Below, one piece after another: positions 44,212 through 52,213 of a DNA stretch of 64,000 nt. The DNA comes from Sphingopyxis sp. Its GTDB lineage: Bacteria > Pseudomonadota > Alphaproteobacteria > Sphingomonadales > Sphingomonadaceae. The stretch covers positions 62,001 to 126,000 of the forward strand of contig PNNB01000055.1 in NCBI GenBank assembly GCA_013823985.1. The letters run 5' to 3'. Under the pieces are notes generated by a model that was not told the DNA's origin, did no database searches, and saw only the letters and a program-made list of their open reading frames with translations. The position numbers were made by a program, and so were the translations under genes. The first letter of the stretch is position 1. Every line of letters begins with the position of its first letter.

Positions 44212-44502
44212 TCATAATATCTCATGCCAAACGCATCGGACCTTGGTTTCGTGCTCTGCGACGCGATCAACATGTTTGGCGACGGTTTCCTTCGTCGCAT
44301 CGAAGCGTTCGCGGTCGGTGCCCACGAGTCTCAGGGTGAGGCTGTCGCCATCTGCGGTCAGCACGAGCTCGCCACCAGGAAGCTGGATTTCGGCTGTCAG
44401 CGTATCATATCGAACCGGATAGGTGTGAACCCATGCCTCAGCGAGTTGGGTAAGGTATCGACTCGATTCTATCGTAGCGATGCGTGCCTGGGCCTCGATC
44501 AT
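44212..44502 (-). CDS. DUF2218 family protein
   Basis: 96 residues matching DUF2218: ARIATIESSRYLTQLAEAW, then AEIQLPGGELVLTADGDSL and a C-terminal VAKHVDRVAEH with terminal Trp. Family proteins are small, cytoplasmic and often sit beside siderophore-interacting or ferric-reductase genes. Function unknown. One of three consecutive short minus-strand genes here. Confidence 0.8.
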   Translation of the reverse strand: MIEAQARIATIESSRYLTQLAEAWVHTYPVRYDTLTAEIQLPGGELVLTADGDSLTLRLVGTDRERFDATKETVAKHVDRVAEHETKVRCVWHEIL

Positions 44503-44569
44503 TTAGAAACTCCCAATGTTTGTGCATGGTCGCACCTCGTGGTCAGTGCTGCCGCCCTCAAGCCGCCTG

Positions 44570-44860
44570 TCACGGCCGCCCCTCCACGATAAAGGCGCGG
44601 TATCGGGAACCTGCAAAACGATGAGCAGCGATCGTTTGGTAGGCGGGGCTATGATACCAATCATGGGCGGCCTGCATCGTCGGAAACCGCAAAATTACGG
44701 CCCCTTCAACAGGCGGCCCTTCCAAATGCTCCATCTCGCCGTAAGCCGCGAGAAAGGTTACGTCGTGACCATCAAAGGATGAACCGACCCCTGCAGAATA
44801 GGTTGCAAGCTCTTCCGGATCGGTGGTTTCTTCGCGCGTGAAGACGATGAACGCTTCCAT
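44570..44860 (-). CDS. DUF1330 family protein
   Basis: 96 residues from ATG 44860 with AAGGAA upstream. The ferredoxin-like dimeric alpha/beta-barrel pattern of DUF1330 is visible: AFIVFTREETTDPEELATYS, HLEGPPVEGAVILRFPTMQA, AHDWYHSPAYQTI. Role unknown; members are small, often stress-associated proteins. Confidence 0.88.
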   Translation of the reverse strand: MEAFIVFTREETTDPEELATYSAGVGSSFDGHDVTFLAAYGEMEHLEGPPVEGAVILRFPTMQAAHDWYHSPAYQTIAAHRFAGSRYRAFIVEGRP

Positions 44861-44923
44861 CCTAGGTTCCTTCATAAGGTCGCTCCAGTACGGCCATCAC
44901 CACTGGCGATGACCTTAAAGTTG

Positions 44924-45355
44924 TCAAGCTGGCAACTCGAACCCGATTTTTGTGAGTGCCTCTACGCACGCATCTTGATCCTGTTGATACGTCCCTCCGG
45001 AGATGCCGATACCGCCGATCAACTTCCCATCTTCCAGGATCGGATAGCCGCCGCCGACAGCGACCATCCGAGGACGAAAGGCTAGGGGTGCCACTTTCGG
45101 ATCGTTGCTCACATAGTCGTTCCAGACATGGGTCGGAAACCCAAACGAGGCGGAACTCCAGGCCTTGTCGATGGCAACATCGACAGTGAGGAAAGGTGCG
45201 TCGTCAGTACGCTCGAACGCGCGCAGGTTGCCTGTGGCGTCGACGACGGCGACAGCAGCCGGGATGCCGATTTCACGGGCTGCGGCGATCGCTGCGTCAA
45301 TAAGGGCGACTGCGGTTTCGAGGTTGATAGAGGCGGTAGCAATGGATTTGGTCAT
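44924..45355 (-). CDS. GlcG/HbpS family haem-binding-type protein
   Basis: 143 residues, AAAGGAA before the ATG. GlcG/HbpS fold: ALIDAAIAAAREIGIPAAVA, VVDATGNLRAFERTDDA, ILEDGKLIGGIGISGGTYQQ and a C-terminal helix. HbpS relatives bind haem or iron and modulate redox signalling; GlcG relatives lie in catabolic loci. No signal peptide. Its presence next to haem lipoproteins and redox genes is suggestive only. Confidence 0.88.
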   Translation of the reverse strand: MTKSIATASINLETAVALIDAAIAAAREIGIPAAVAVVDATGNLRAFERTDDAPFLTVDVAIDKAWSSASFGFPTHVWNDYVSNDPKVAPLAFRPRMVAVGGGYPILEDGKLIGGIGISGGTYQQDQDACVEALTKIGFELPA

Positions 45356-45426
45356 GGGATTTCCTTTGCGGGGTGTAAACTTCCGACGTTCTTGGGGTTG
45401 GAACAGATGTTGGGAGGTGGCAGGCG

Positions 45427-46439
45427 TCAGAAGCCTTCGAGGACGATCTTGCCTCTTGCCGAGCCGCTTTCGATCAATGCGTGCACGGTCTTCATATTGG
45501 CTGCATTAATCGGCGATAATTTCTCGGTCAGCGTCGTGCGAATTTTGCCGTCGTCCACGAGGGCTGCCAACGCATTAAGGATCTTGCCTTGCTCGTCCAT
45601 GTCGGGCGTACCGTATAGCGACCTTGTGAACATAAGCTCGTGGTGGATCGACACCGCCTTGCGCTTGAACAGCATGACATCGAATATCTTGGGATCGTCG
45701 ATGAGTGCGAACCGTCCTTGCGGGGCGATCAGTTCGGCAATGTCGGCCACATTCTGCTCGGTATGCGTGGTCGAAAACACGAAAGCGGGAGCGCCGATAC
45801 CGAGCTCGGCGATTTGTGCCGCGAGCGGCTTTGAATGGTCAATAATGTGGTGAGCGCCAAGCTCTTTCACCCAGTCGCGGGTTTCGGGCCGGGAGGCGGT
45901 GGAGATGACGGTGAGGTCCGTGCATTGTCGCGCGATCTGTACAGCGATCGACCCGACCCCGCCCGCGCCACCGATGATAAGGATTGCCGGCGCTGCACCG
46001 GGAACGGACTTCAACACGTCCAGACGGTCAAACATCGCCTCCCATGCCGTCAACGTCGTCAGCGGTAGCGCCGCTGCTTCCGCCCAGTCGAGCGACGCAG
46101 GCTTACGGCCCGCGATCCGTTCGTCGACGAGATGGAACTGTGCATTGGTGCCGGACCGTATAAGCGATCCTGCATAATAGACCTCGTCGCCTGGCGCGAA
46201 CCGTGTGGCGTCGGGGCCGACCTCGCGCACGATCCCAGCCGCGTCCCATCCCAGCACCTTCCATTCGCCTTCGGCGGGCGGCGTGCTGCTGCGGATCTTG
46301 TAGTGACCGGGTTCACCGAGACTGCCTTTACTTCAACCAGAATATCGCTTCCTTTAGCAACAGGCTGAGGCAAATCGATGTCGACAAAAGAAGCATCCTC
46401 GGTAATAGCTCCCGGAATCTTGTAACCAACCGCTTTCAT
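45427..46439 (-). pseudogene. Zinc-independent MDR-type alcohol dehydrogenase/quinone reductase, single-base frameshift
   Basis: The N-terminal part starts at ATG 46439 (GGAG upstream) as MKAVGYKIPGAITEDASF and reads to KAVSVNPV; homology then continues in another frame as KIRSSTPPAEG, WKVLGWDAAGIVREVG and the rest to 45427, including the Rossmann motif GGAGGVGS. The sequence at 46303-46307 reads GTCAC where GTCGAC would give the expected VNPVDYKIR, so a single G deletion explains it. This is either a recent pseudogene or a sequencing error. Family: MDR zinc-type ADH/NADPH:quinone reductase. Confidence 0.85.
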
Positions 46440-46727
46440 CAGTGTCTCCAGCTTGCTGTATTCCAAAATGCCGATCGATCAGATCAACATCGTTTGATAC
46501 AGACTCTCGGGGTATAAGGGGTTTGCATGCCAGACTATGACGGAATGCACGGCGTATAGCCAATAGCTTTGCAACATAGTTTTGATACCTTATCACTGCC
46601 CGGCTTATAGGTCGCACATCATTAGTTCGGAGGTACGTCGGCAAGCAGCACCCGGAGCTTCCGCTCACATGCTGTTCCTTGTTATGCAAGAACGACAGGA
46701 CCAGCTTGGAACCTGATTGGAAGATAT

Positions 46728-46783
46728 CAAAACTATAGCTACAGAGTATTGGGAAATTATGATGCCTTGGCGCTATAGTTTTG
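46728..46783. promoter_or_regulatory. Inverted repeat and LysR-type-like element upstream of the sulfite-oxidase-like gene
   Basis: CAAAACTATAGC (46728-46739) and GCTATAGTTTTG (46772-46783) form a perfect 12-bp inverted repeat. The left arm begins a 23-mer (46730-46752) matching the one before msrB at 18 of 23 positions. The gene-free stretch 46440-46953 holds a further partial copy (ATAGTTTTGATA near 46576) but no ORF I can support. Confidence 0.55.
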
Positions 46784-46953
46784 GTGATATAATCACGTTT
46801 CAAACCAGTATGACATATTTCTATCCTGATAGAACACCCGGTATTCTCATTTTCAGTCAACTGCCTCATTCGGCGGCTATCCGTGCAAAGCTGTTGTACA
46901 AAATTCTGAAATGAATCCTGTTCCGGTCTATCGTAACGAGCAAAGGGAGCGGC

Positions 46954-47559
46954 ATGGTCACCAGAGGTTTCACGGGTCGCGGTTCAGGTGGCGACAATTC
47001 TAATCGGATCCCGCCAGGTCAGCATTTAGCGGACAATTTCCCTGTTTTGTCAGCCGGCCCAACACCGAGTGTAGAGACCTCTGACTGGAAGTTTACCGTC
47101 AAGATTGGCCCGAAGCCTGTCAAGGTCTGGAATTGGAACGAGTTCAACGCCTTACCGAAGACCAAAGTGACCAAAGATATTCACTGCGTCACCTCCTGGT
47201 CCAAGCTGGATACTATTTGGGAGGGCGTGCTCATCGAGGACATTCTTGCGGACGCAGGTCTTGATCAACCGACGGGCTTCGTCTTGGCACATGGCTATGA
47301 TGGTTACTCGACGAATGTTCCGCTAGCGGATCTGCTGTCCGGAAAAGCAATGGTCGCACTCAAATATGCAGGCAAGCCGCTTCCGCGCGATCATGGAGGG
47401 CCAGCGCGTCTTTTGGTTCCGCATCTTTACTTCTGGAAGTCGGCCAAATGGGTAAATGCGCTACAATTTACTGCACGCGATGAGCCTGGTTTCTGGGAAT
47501 CGCGCGGCTATCATATCTACGGCGATCCATGGCGCGAGCAACGATACACCAATGACTGA
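46954..47559 (+). CDS. Sulfite-oxidase-like molybdopterin oxidoreductase
   Basis: 201 residues, AAAGGGAG ribosome site. The oxidoreductase molybdopterin-binding fold is evident: the Mo-ligating cysteine in IHCVTSWSK, then GYDGYSTNVPLADL, LVPHLYFWKSAKWV and a terminal FWESRGYHIYGDPW. It is a short cytoplasmic-type relative with no twin-arginine signal. It overlaps by 8 bp a flavin reductase gene, its probable electron partner. By analogy with MsrP it may reduce a sulfoxide or oxyanion; the substrate is unknown. Confidence 0.9.
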   Translation: MVTRGFTGRGSGGDNSNRIPPGQHLADNFPVLSAGPTPSVETSDWKFTVKIGPKPVKVWNWNEFNALPKTKVTKDIHCVTSWSKLDTIWEGVLIEDILADAGLDQPTGFVLAHGYDGYSTNVPLADLLSGKAMVALKYAGKPLPRDHGGPARLLVPHLYFWKSAKWVNALQFTARDEPGFWESRGYHIYGDPWREQRYTND

Positions 47560-48298
47560 AAACGACACGCAAATCGGATCGTGGCAGCCATGTGTGATCG
47601 AGGAAATCGTCCAGCAAACCCCGAGTATCAAGAGCTTTTTCCTTCGGTTGAGTAAACCATTTGCGCACATTGCAGGTCAGCATGTCGATGTGCGGCTGAC
47701 CGCGCCTGATGGCTACAGCGCAATGCGGAGTTACTCGGTCGCCTCATCAACCAACTCTTCCCCAATCATCGAACTCGCTATCGAGCGCCTGCCCGATGGC
47801 GAAGTTTCGTCGTTCTTTCACGATGTCGCGGCGATCGGCGACGAAATCGAGCTTCGTGGTCCGCTCGGTGGCCATTTCCTGTGGCCTGAACCCGCTGTAG
47901 ACGCAATATTGTTGATCGGCGCAGGCTCCGGCCTCGCGCCGTTAATGGCCATGATCCGACAGCGCCGCGCAACATCCCCGGCCGTTCCGACCGCGCTGCT
48001 CCTGTCCGCGCGAACCGCTGAAGATGTTCTCTTTTCAAAAGAACTGCATTCTAACGAAATCAGTGATGCAGCATTCGTCCTAGCGCTGGCAATCACACGC
48101 GAAAAGCCGATCCGCGCATCCGACTTTGGGCGACGTATCGACGGCGAAATGGTTCAAGAAGTTGTCGCTCGGCTTCACAGAAAGCCCACACAAATTTTCG
48201 TGTGCGGGTCCAACGGCTTCGTCAACATCGCGACCGATGGCGCGTTGCTTGCTGGACTAGACCCATCCATTATTAAGACCGAGCGCTATGGAGGCTAG
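47552..48298 (+). CDS. FAD-binding ferredoxin/flavodoxin-type oxidoreductase (FNR family)
   Basis: 248 residues from the ATG within the previous gene end. FAD motif RSYSVAS, NAD(P) motif LLIGAGSGLAPLMAM and a C-terminal FVCGSNGFVN define the FNR fold; there is no 2Fe-2S domain. It should pass electrons from NAD(P)H to the molybdoenzyme. A naturally upstream extension from 47456 overlaps that gene and is rejected. Confidence 0.9.
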   Translation: MTENDTQIGSWQPCVIEEIVQQTPSIKSFFLRLSKPFAHIAGQHVDVRLTAPDGYSAMRSYSVASSTNSSPIIELAIERLPDGEVSSFFHDVAAIGDEIELRGPLGGHFLWPEPAVDAILLIGAGSGLAPLMAMIRQRRATSPAVPTALLLSARTAEDVLFSKELHSNEISDAAFVLALAITREKPIRASDFGRRIDGEMVQEVVARLHRKPTQIFVCGSNGFVNIATDGALLAGLDPSIIKTERYGG

Positions 48299-48431
48299 CA
48301 GCGCTTAAGCGCCAACCTGACAGGAATTCATTGCGCGCTGAGAACCGCGGCAACGGAGAAGCAGCACAGGATTTGATGTCGATTGAGTGGCCGGATTCTC
48401 GCCGCTTGCAATCTTCAGTGATCCCGCTATT

Positions 48432-48450
48432 TATATGCACGACGCATACA
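48432..48450. promoter_or_regulatory. Regulon palindrome before the second MarR gene
   Basis: TATATGC-ACGAC-GCATACA is a close match to the island palindrome and ends 13 bp before the MarR start, the classic location for autorepression. Confidence 0.7.
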
Positions 48451-48463
48451 AATAGGATTGCGA

Positions 48464-48994
48464 GTGACCAACGCGGCATTACCATCTGATCGGCTAATAA
48501 ATCTGTTTGGCGCTCTAGTTCAATGGGTGTCGGATGAGCTGCGCGGTACAATATCAGAGCGCTTTCCAGCAGGCGGCGAGACCGCTGCAGCGCTTAGCCT
48601 TATCGGCCATGAACCCGGCATGTCGATTGACCAGATCGGCAAGGCACTGCGGCTATCGCATGCTGGGGCTGCCCGCGTGGTCGAACGGTTGATGGCGCGG
48701 AATTTCGTCTCGAAGTCGCCATTTGCCGGAGATCGCCGCGTGATGCACGTGTGTTTGACCGACACCGGCCAAGCGGAACGCAAGACGTTGTTGAGGCGCC
48801 GCAGTACCGTGATCGCCGGACTGCTGGCTGCGGTCTCCGAAACGGATCTGGCTGCACTGGAGCGGATCGCGGAGACCGTCCTCGTGTCGTTACCGCTGGA
48901 CGAAATCAGTACGCGCGCGACCTGCCGTTTTTGCGATGCAGACAAATGCACCAACTGCCCGACGGAAATCGTCGCTCCCAATAAAGCAAATTGA
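48464..48994 (+). CDS. MarR-family regulator with C-terminal CX2CX4CX2C motif (paralogue)
   Basis: 176 residues from GTG 48464 (AGGA upstream; a TTG at 48458 is in frame). The winged helix is clear: MSIDQIGKALRLSHAGAARV then GDRRVMHVCLTDTG. The C-terminus contains CRFCDADKCTNC, the same CX2CX4CX2C cluster as in the MarR protein at 31408. Shared alignment (GALVQWVSDELRG versus GAFALMISDDIVR) shows they are paralogues. A regulon palindrome overlaps its promoter, so this protein is the best candidate for the binder of that motif. It is followed by the RclC-like gene. Confidence 0.9.
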   Translation: MTNAALPSDRLINLFGALVQWVSDELRGTISERFPAGGETAAALSLIGHEPGMSIDQIGKALRLSHAGAARVVERLMARNFVSKSPFAGDRRVMHVCLTDTGQAERKTLLRRRSTVIAGLLAAVSETDLAALERIAETVLVSLPLDEISTRATCRFCDADKCTNCPTEIVAPNKAN

Positions 48995-49029
48995 CACCTC
49001 CCGCCACATTGCCACCAATAAAAGGATAA

Positions 49030-49554
49030 ATGATTGTGAACTTATTAGAAAAATATTCATTCAGCATCTCCGAGCATCAAATGCGCGAACTCGCGCTGCT
49101 GAGATGGGCCTTGGTTATCGTATTCCTTTGGTTTGGCGGCATGAAATTCACGGTATATGAAGCGCAGGGCATTGCCCCCTTCATCGGGCATAGTCCGATC
49201 ATGAGTTGGCTTCATTCGATGTTCGGTGTGCAAGGCGCCAGCCACTTCATCGGCACGATCGAGCTTGCCACGGCCGCCGCCCTGATCATCGGCGCATTCG
49301 CCCCGCTTTTCTCGGCAATCGGCGCCACCATGTCCTCGGCGACCTTCGCAATCACGTTGACGTTCTTCCTGTCAACGCCAGGTGTAGCCGAGCAGACTGC
49401 GGGTGGGTTTCCTGCAATTTCGGCCGCCCCCGGGCAATTTTTGCTGAAAGACGCCGTATTGCTAGCTGCTTCGCTGGTGCTTTTGTCGGCAGCTGTCCGT
49501 CGGCGGGATCCCACCGATGCCACGGCTAAGGCAACAGAAAATCTGAACCAGTGA
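49030..49554 (+). CDS. RclC/YkgB-family (DUF417) membrane protein
   Basis: 174 residues, AAGGA ribosome site. Four predicted helices and the DUF417 signature WFGGMKFTVYEAQGIAPF and HSPIMSWLH. In E. coli RclC belongs to the reactive-chlorine resistance operon, so this membrane protein fits a hypochlorous-acid/oxidant response. It lies 35 bp after the MarR gene and is probably its main target. Confidence 0.9.
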   Translation: MIVNLLEKYSFSISEHQMRELALLRWALVIVFLWFGGMKFTVYEAQGIAPFIGHSPIMSWLHSMFGVQGASHFIGTIELATAAALIIGAFAPLFSAIGATMSSATFAITLTFFLSTPGVAEQTAGGFPAISAAPGQFLLKDAVLLAASLVLLSAAVRRRDPTDATAKATENLNQ

Positions 49555-49909
49555 TGCAGTTTGGGCGGGTAGATAGCGAGTATTTCCCGCCCGATTGCCG
49601 ATGGGGGCGGAAACAGCACATCTCCCTTAAAAATGTGCATGACGCATATTGTTCCGAACCCAATTCGGGAGCAGGACCATTTGAGAGACTAGATGTCCAT
49701 CGAGGCACTCAACCAACGCTAGGAATTAGATAGCTCGGCTTGATGGTTGTATAACTGTAACGTTGTGGGACGCGGACGTTCACTTCGGTCGATCGGTGAC
49801 CGCTTTGTTGGACGATCGTGATGGTCCGCTCTGAGGAGTATGAGCACTATTTTCAGCCGTTCGTTAGGCCGGGAGCTGAATTGTTATAGCCTAGTAGAGA
49901 GGCGGCGCC
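49555..49909. other. Gene-free stretch with hairpin and a weak regulon palindrome
   Basis: GGGCGGG (49563-49569) and CCCGCCC (49586-49592) could form a hairpin after the RclC stop, but no T-run follows. A degenerate palindrome, TGTGC-ATGAC-GCATA, lies at 49634-49648. No ORF is supported here. Confidence 0.45.
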
Positions 49910-50494
49910 CTATCCCCCAGAGCTATCAGCGCTAGGACGATTGTCAGTTTCGGCAAATGTACTATCCGTGATGTGCCAGCGCAACTGATCTGCGGTGGCG
50001 CCCGGAACATCGTTTACACGGCGCAGGGTTATTTTCCCGGTTCGCGGCCGGTGACTATTTGTTTTAAGCACGGCAGCTGCTTCGCAATACAGGGAACCAG
50101 CACCTCCTTCGACGCTGATTTCGCCGAGCTCAAGCGATACCGGTTGTTCAGCCGAATATCGCTTTTCTAAGGTTGCAGCAGTTACACCCCAATCTTTGCC
50201 CCACACACGCGCTGCCTCTCCGTAAAGCCGTGCATGCAGTGCATCGGCGTAAAAGCTCAGGACCGTTTTGCAATCGCGACTTTCTAGCAGTTCAGGATCT
50301 AGCGCGGTTAGCGCAATCGGGGTCGGCGTTGGAGATGTGCTTGCTACCGGGGCGCGCAATTCGGTGGAATTGGCAGGCACAGACGCCGTATCCGTCTTTT
50401 TCTGTGCGGCGCCAACGTCGTTATCTTGGCAGCCGGCCATGACAAAGAGCGAGAACAGCGCAAGCGGCGCGAGAGATATTCGGATCGGTATCAT
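49910..50494 (-). CDS. Hypothetical lipoprotein
   Basis: 194 residues. A signal peptide with lipobox VMAGC is followed by a Pro/Thr-rich linker and a compact domain (about 65-175; CKTVLSFYADALHARLYGEA, LYCEAAAVLKT) with two cysteines. Family not recognised. It is divergent from another lipoprotein gene at 50636, 140 bp apart. Confidence 0.75.
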   Translation of the reverse strand: MIPIRISLAPLALFSLFVMAGCQDNDVGAAQKKTDTASVPANSTELRAPVASTSPTPTPIALTALDPELLESRDCKTVLSFYADALHARLYGEAARVWGKDWGVTAATLEKRYSAEQPVSLELGEISVEGGAGSLYCEAAAVLKTNSHRPRTGKITLRRVNDVPGATADQLRWHITDSTFAETDNRPSADSSGG

Positions 50495-50635
50495 GGCTTA
50501 AAAACGGTCGGAGCGGCTGCTTGTTCCCGCTGGTGGATATAGTTGGCTTGCTTCGCCTTGCGGGCCCCGGCTGATCAGTTGATGGCACGATCTGCCGATA
50601 ATGGAACGAGCTACCGCTTGCTTTGTTTACCTGAA

Positions 50636-51235
50636 ATGAAATATCCGCTTCTCGTCGCCGTCGCGTTTACAATCGCTGCCTGTTCGCCTGAACACTCAGC
50701 CACCCCTGATACTGATAGCGCAAAACCCATGAACGAAAATAATACAATCAACGGCAATAAAGTCGCGCCCACGCCCGCGACGCCTTCAGTTGGTGCGTCG
50801 TCGAGCAATGTACTTACACTTGAGGGGCTCGGCGACCTTCTTATAGGTCGAGCAGTTCCAGCGGGAAGCAAATGGACCGAACGTGGTGCACAAGCCTCGG
50901 ACGCATGCCGCACAATTAGCTCGCCCGATTACCCCGGCGTCTATGCCATAACTGAGCAGGGTAAGGTGCGCCGGATCACGGCAGGGCAGAACTCTGTTGT
51001 CAAACTAATCGAGAATATGCGCGTGGGATCGACAGAGAAGGAAGTTTTAGAATCGTTTCCCGGATTCCGCGCCGAACCTCACAAATATGTGGCGAGCCCT
51101 GCCAAATACCTGACCGCGCCGAACGCGGCGAGCGGTGATCCCGCAGTACGTTTTGAAATTGGAGCTGACGGTAAGGTCAGCCTCATCCATGTTGGGATGA
51201 TGCCGGTACTAGGCTACATTGAGGGCTGTGCGTGA
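50636..51235 (+). CDS. Hypothetical lipoprotein
   Basis: 199 residues from ATG 50636. Signal peptide MKYPLLVAVAFTIAAC with lipobox cysteine, a low-complexity linker and a domain with TLEGLGDLLIGRAVPAGS and MRVGSTEKEVLESFPGF. Two further cysteines could pair. The domain resembles uncharacterised periplasmic proteins; no function known. A frame extension to 50543 lacks a signal peptide and is not preferred. Confidence 0.75.
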   Translation: MKYPLLVAVAFTIAACSPEHSATPDTDSAKPMNENNTINGNKVAPTPATPSVGASSSNVLTLEGLGDLLIGRAVPAGSKWTERGAQASDACRTISSPDYPGVYAITEQGKVRRITAGQNSVVKLIENMRVGSTEKEVLESFPGFRAEPHKYVASPAKYLTAPNAASGDPAVRFEIGADGKVSLIHVGMMPVLGYIEGCA

Positions 51236-51296
51236 AGCGTTACTGCAATGATTTTAGTATGTCACATTTTAGTCTGACGTTGATTGGCAGCGGGAT

Positions 51297-51719
51297 ATGC
51301 AACAACAAATTTCTATAATCACACTAGGCATAGAAAATTTGACGCGCTCCCGCCGATTTTATGCCGAGGGTTTTGGCTGGACACCCGTGTTCGAGAATGA
51401 AGAAATCATCTTCTATCAGATGAACGGTTTGGTGCTCGGGACATTCGAAAAGTCGGCGCTCGAAAACGATATGAACCGCTATGGCCTATCGCCGCGCGGC
51501 GCATTCTCGTTGGCCCACAATGTGCTAACGCAAGCAGACGTCGAACATGTGATCGAGCAACTGGTGAGTGCGGGCGGCCAAATAATCAGACCGGCAGAGG
51601 CTCCGCCGCACGGCGGCTTTCGCGGCTATGTGGCCGATCCTGACGATCACGCTTGGGAGATCGCATGGAATCCGGCCTGGCGCATCGATAAAAACGGCCT
51701 AGTGACATTTGCGATCTGA
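51297..51719 (+). CDS. VOC (glyoxalase/bleomycin-resistance) family protein
   Basis: 140 residues with one paired beta-alpha-beta-beta-beta pattern: ITLGIENLTRSRRFYAEGFG, MNGLVLGTF and GYVADPDDHAWEIAWNP, whose Glu and His-type positions are metal ligands in the family. Members include glyoxalase I and fosfomycin or bleomycin resistance proteins; the substrate here is unknown. Confidence 0.85.
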   Translation: MQQQISIITLGIENLTRSRRFYAEGFGWTPVFENEEIIFYQMNGLVLGTFEKSALENDMNRYGLSPRGAFSLAHNVLTQADVEHVIEQLVSAGGQIIRPAEAPPHGGFRGYVADPDDHAWEIAWNPAWRIDKNGLVTFAI

Positions 51720-51930
51720 TCTCACTTAACGTCCGCTTTCCTGTGCCTTCGCTGTGAAGCGGACCGTCTACAAACGACAACATTTCAGCCGTTGGTATCG
51801 CTTGATTTGGGCTATGTAATCAGTTGTAGAAACCGAGAACATGTGAGTTAAACGAACGGCAGGTTTTACAAAACGCGAAAAGCCTATCGAACACCTGAAA
51901 AGTTAGCGGCATCCGCACCAACTGCTATTT

Positions 51931-51965
51931 CCGCAATGTTGTCGTGTCCGGATAGTGCGCTTTTT
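51931..51965 (+). repeat. Dispersed short repeat, copy 1
   Basis: CCGCAATGTTGTCGTGTCCG and the following GATAGTGCGCTTTTT recur, with changes, at 56630-56655 (about 22 of 26 positions) and in part at 55951-55973 (CCGCAATGTTGTCGTTCGCG). The rest of the gene-free stretch 51720-52213 holds only the hairpin and short ORF listed separately. Confidence 0.6.
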
Positions 51966-52089
51966 GGTGCATATGGTGTGTAGCTGCCCTTCGTGAATTC
52001 TATGAACCAACGACGGGTATCAAGGGCATCACTTAGTTGTCGGTATGACCACAATGTTGTGGAATATTGACTGTCCGCTATTAAGTGGA

Positions 52090-52109
52090 AACGGCGGAAA
52101 GCCGCCGTT
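52090..52109. repeat. Perfect GC-rich hairpin
   Basis: AACGGCGG and CCGCCGTT pair around an AAAG loop. No T-run follows, so it is not a standard terminator; it may stabilise or delimit transcripts. Confidence 0.5.
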
Positions 52110-52181
52110 CTGGCGGTGCCACAACGGTTCGGTTGTCACACTTATCGCTTGGGTCGAGTAATATAATCAAAGGAAACTAAC

Positions 52182-52208
52182 ATGTGTCGTCAAGTACCCG
52201 TTAAATAG
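52182..52208 (+). CDS. Putative 8-codon leader ORF before the acetyltransferase
   Basis: AAAGGAA and five to six bases later an ATG open an 8-residue frame (MCRQVPVK) that stops 5 bp before the acetyltransferase ATG. The acetyltransferase itself lacks a ribosome site, so translation could depend on ribosomes finishing this leader. Speculative because the frame is so short. Confidence 0.35.
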   Translation: MCRQVPVK

Positions 52209-52213
52209 CGTCC

